Shown in pieces: positions 32,339 through 32,981 of a stretch of DNA of 32,981 nucleotides. The stretch spans positions 1 through 32,981 of the forward strand of contig JACQOJ010000126.1 in assembly GCA_016202605.1 (NCBI GenBank), written 5' to 3'. A program made the position numbers and the translations under genes. The DNA comes from Betaproteobacteria bacterium. GTDB lineage: Bacteria; Pseudomonadota; Gammaproteobacteria; Burkholderiales; SG8-41. The notes beneath the pieces were generated by a model. It did not search any database, was not told the DNA's origin, and saw only the letters and a list, made by a program, of their open reading frames with translations. Positions within the stretch are counted from its first letter, which is position 1. The number at the start of each line of letters is the position of its first letter.

Positions 32339-32981
32339 ATGAAAGTCTACAGACTTGACCCCGTCGGCACCCTCGACGATCTGAAGCTTGGCGACGAGGA
32401 GGACCGCCGCCCCGGTCCGAGGGAGGTTGCGATCCGCATCCGCGCGACCTCGCTCAATTACCGCGACCTCAAGGTCGCCACCGGCGCCTATGAGCGCAAC
32501 GCGATCAAGCCGCGCGTGAGTCCGCTTTCGGACGGCGCCGGCGAAGTCGTGGAAGCCGGCCCCGGCGTCACGCGCGTGAAGGTGGGCGATCGCGTCGCGG
32601 CGATCTTCGTGCAGCGCTGGCTCGCCGGGCGTATCGATCCGGCATACGCATCCTCCGCGCTCGGCGGCCCAGCGGACGGCGTGCTGGCCGAGCGTATCGT
32701 GCTCTCGGAAGAAGGCGTCGTCTCGATTCCCGCGCACCTCACCTTCGAGGAGGCGGCGACGCTGCCGTGCGCGGCGGGTACCGCTTGGCACGCCCTGTTT
32801 GCCCGTGGCAAGCTGACCGCGGGCGAGACCGTGCTGACGTTGGGCACCGGCGGCGTGTCGCTATTCGCGGTGCAGTTTGCGCGCATGGCCGGGGCACGCG
32901 TAATCGTCACCTCGGGCAGCGAAGAGAAGATCGCGCGGCTCAAGACGATGGGGATTACCGACGTCGTGAACTACCGCGCGA
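32339..32981 (+). CDS. Zinc-type alcohol dehydrogenase-family oxidoreductase (partial, cut by window end)
   Basis: The first 214 residues of a medium-chain dehydrogenase/reductase. The GroES-like domain is visible (REVAIRIRATSLNYRDLKVATG, SDGAGEVVEAGPGVTRVKVGDRV), then ATLPCAAGTAWHALF and the start of the nucleotide-binding fold (GETVLTLGTGGVSLFAVQFARMAGARVIVTSGSEEK). The SLNYRDL sequence lacks the catalytic-zinc cysteine at that place, so this is probably the quinone-oxidoreductase-like branch that needs no zinc. ATG 32339 lies 4 bases past the previous stop, so the two are co-transcribed. The gene continues beyond the window. Confidence 0.88.
   Translation, partial: MKVYRLDPVGTLDDLKLGDEEDRRPGPREVAIRIRATSLNYRDLKVATGAYERNAIKPRVSPLSDGAGEVVEAGPGVTRVKVGDRVAAIFVQRWLAGRIDPAYASSALGGPADGVLAERIVLSEEGVVSIPAHLTFEEAATLPCAAGTAWHALFARGKLTAGETVLTLGTGGVSLFAVQFARMAGARVIVTSGSEEKIARLKTMGITDVVNYRA

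Noticed and set aside
1-32981. CRISPR arrays, insertion sequences, prophage or rRNA genes
   Set aside because: No regularly spaced repeats, transposase or integrase frames, phage genes or rRNA-like sequence were seen.

Overview
This window is high-GC DNA, most likely from a beta-proteobacterium of the Burkholderiales type. The main sign is six separate periplasmic binding proteins of the Bug/TctC family (tripartite tricarboxylate transporter type), a family strongly expanded in that group. They sit among small catabolic gene sets: enolase-superfamily dehydratases or racemases, DapA-like aldolases, a fumarylacetoacetate hydrolase-family enzyme, an ornithine cyclodeaminase-family enzyme and a LysR regulator. 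The right-hand third is more house-keeping in character (universal stress protein, SDR, pyroglutamyl peptidase, GMP reductase, CinA-type amidase). Taxonomy is inferred from gene content only.

The main result is a pair of selenoprotein genes that a standard gene caller would split in two. At 8532-10271 and 18707-20461 one frame runs through an in-frame TGA that is directly followed by Gly-Ser-Cys, giving a UGSC motif (Sec108 and Sec107). Immediately 3' of each TGA lies the same hairpin: a 7-bp stem CGCCCGC/GCGGGCG with loop CGTGTT. It is identical at every silent site although the flanks have drifted, as expected of a bacterial SECIS element. The second copy overlaps by 17 bases a thioredoxin reductase-like flavoprotein with a CAHC active site, which suggests a dedicated electron donor. 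From memory, the Sec region resembles the UGTC region of GrdB, the substrate-specific subunit of glycine reductase. About 370 residues of unknown function follow it. No selA, selB, selC or selD lies in the window.

Layout: 89-4654 Bug protein, a mitochondrial-type aconitase with a histone-like Lys/Ala tail, and a D-2-hydroxyacid dehydrogenase. 4655-5952 mostly non-coding, with two very small minus-strand genes. 5953-8273 an enolase-superfamily gene divergent from a Bug gene. 8532-11755 selenoprotein 1, FAH-family enzyme and a truncated alpha/beta hydrolase. 11777-18061 a LysR regulator divergent from Bug + OCD-family genes, followed by two DapA-family genes and a Bug gene. Both plus-strand units there start with nearly the same LysR-box/promoter module, so one regulator probably controls both. 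18116-18515 a decayed alpha/beta hydrolase. 18707-25344 selenoprotein 2, thioredoxin reductase-like protein, Bug, DinB-family, Bug, a second enolase-superfamily enzyme and a possible small lipoprotein. 25587-32981 stress protein, repeat-containing secreted protein, SDR, Pcp, glycine-zipper protein, GuaC, CinA-type amidase, a secreted methyltransferase-like protein and the start of an alcohol dehydrogenase-family gene.

Possible joint role (inference): the Bug proteins capture small carboxylates. The aldolase-, racemase- and FAH-type enzymes process them. The two Sec proteins carry out a thiol/selenol redox step recharged by the thioredoxin reductase-like protein. The substrate cannot be read from the sequence.
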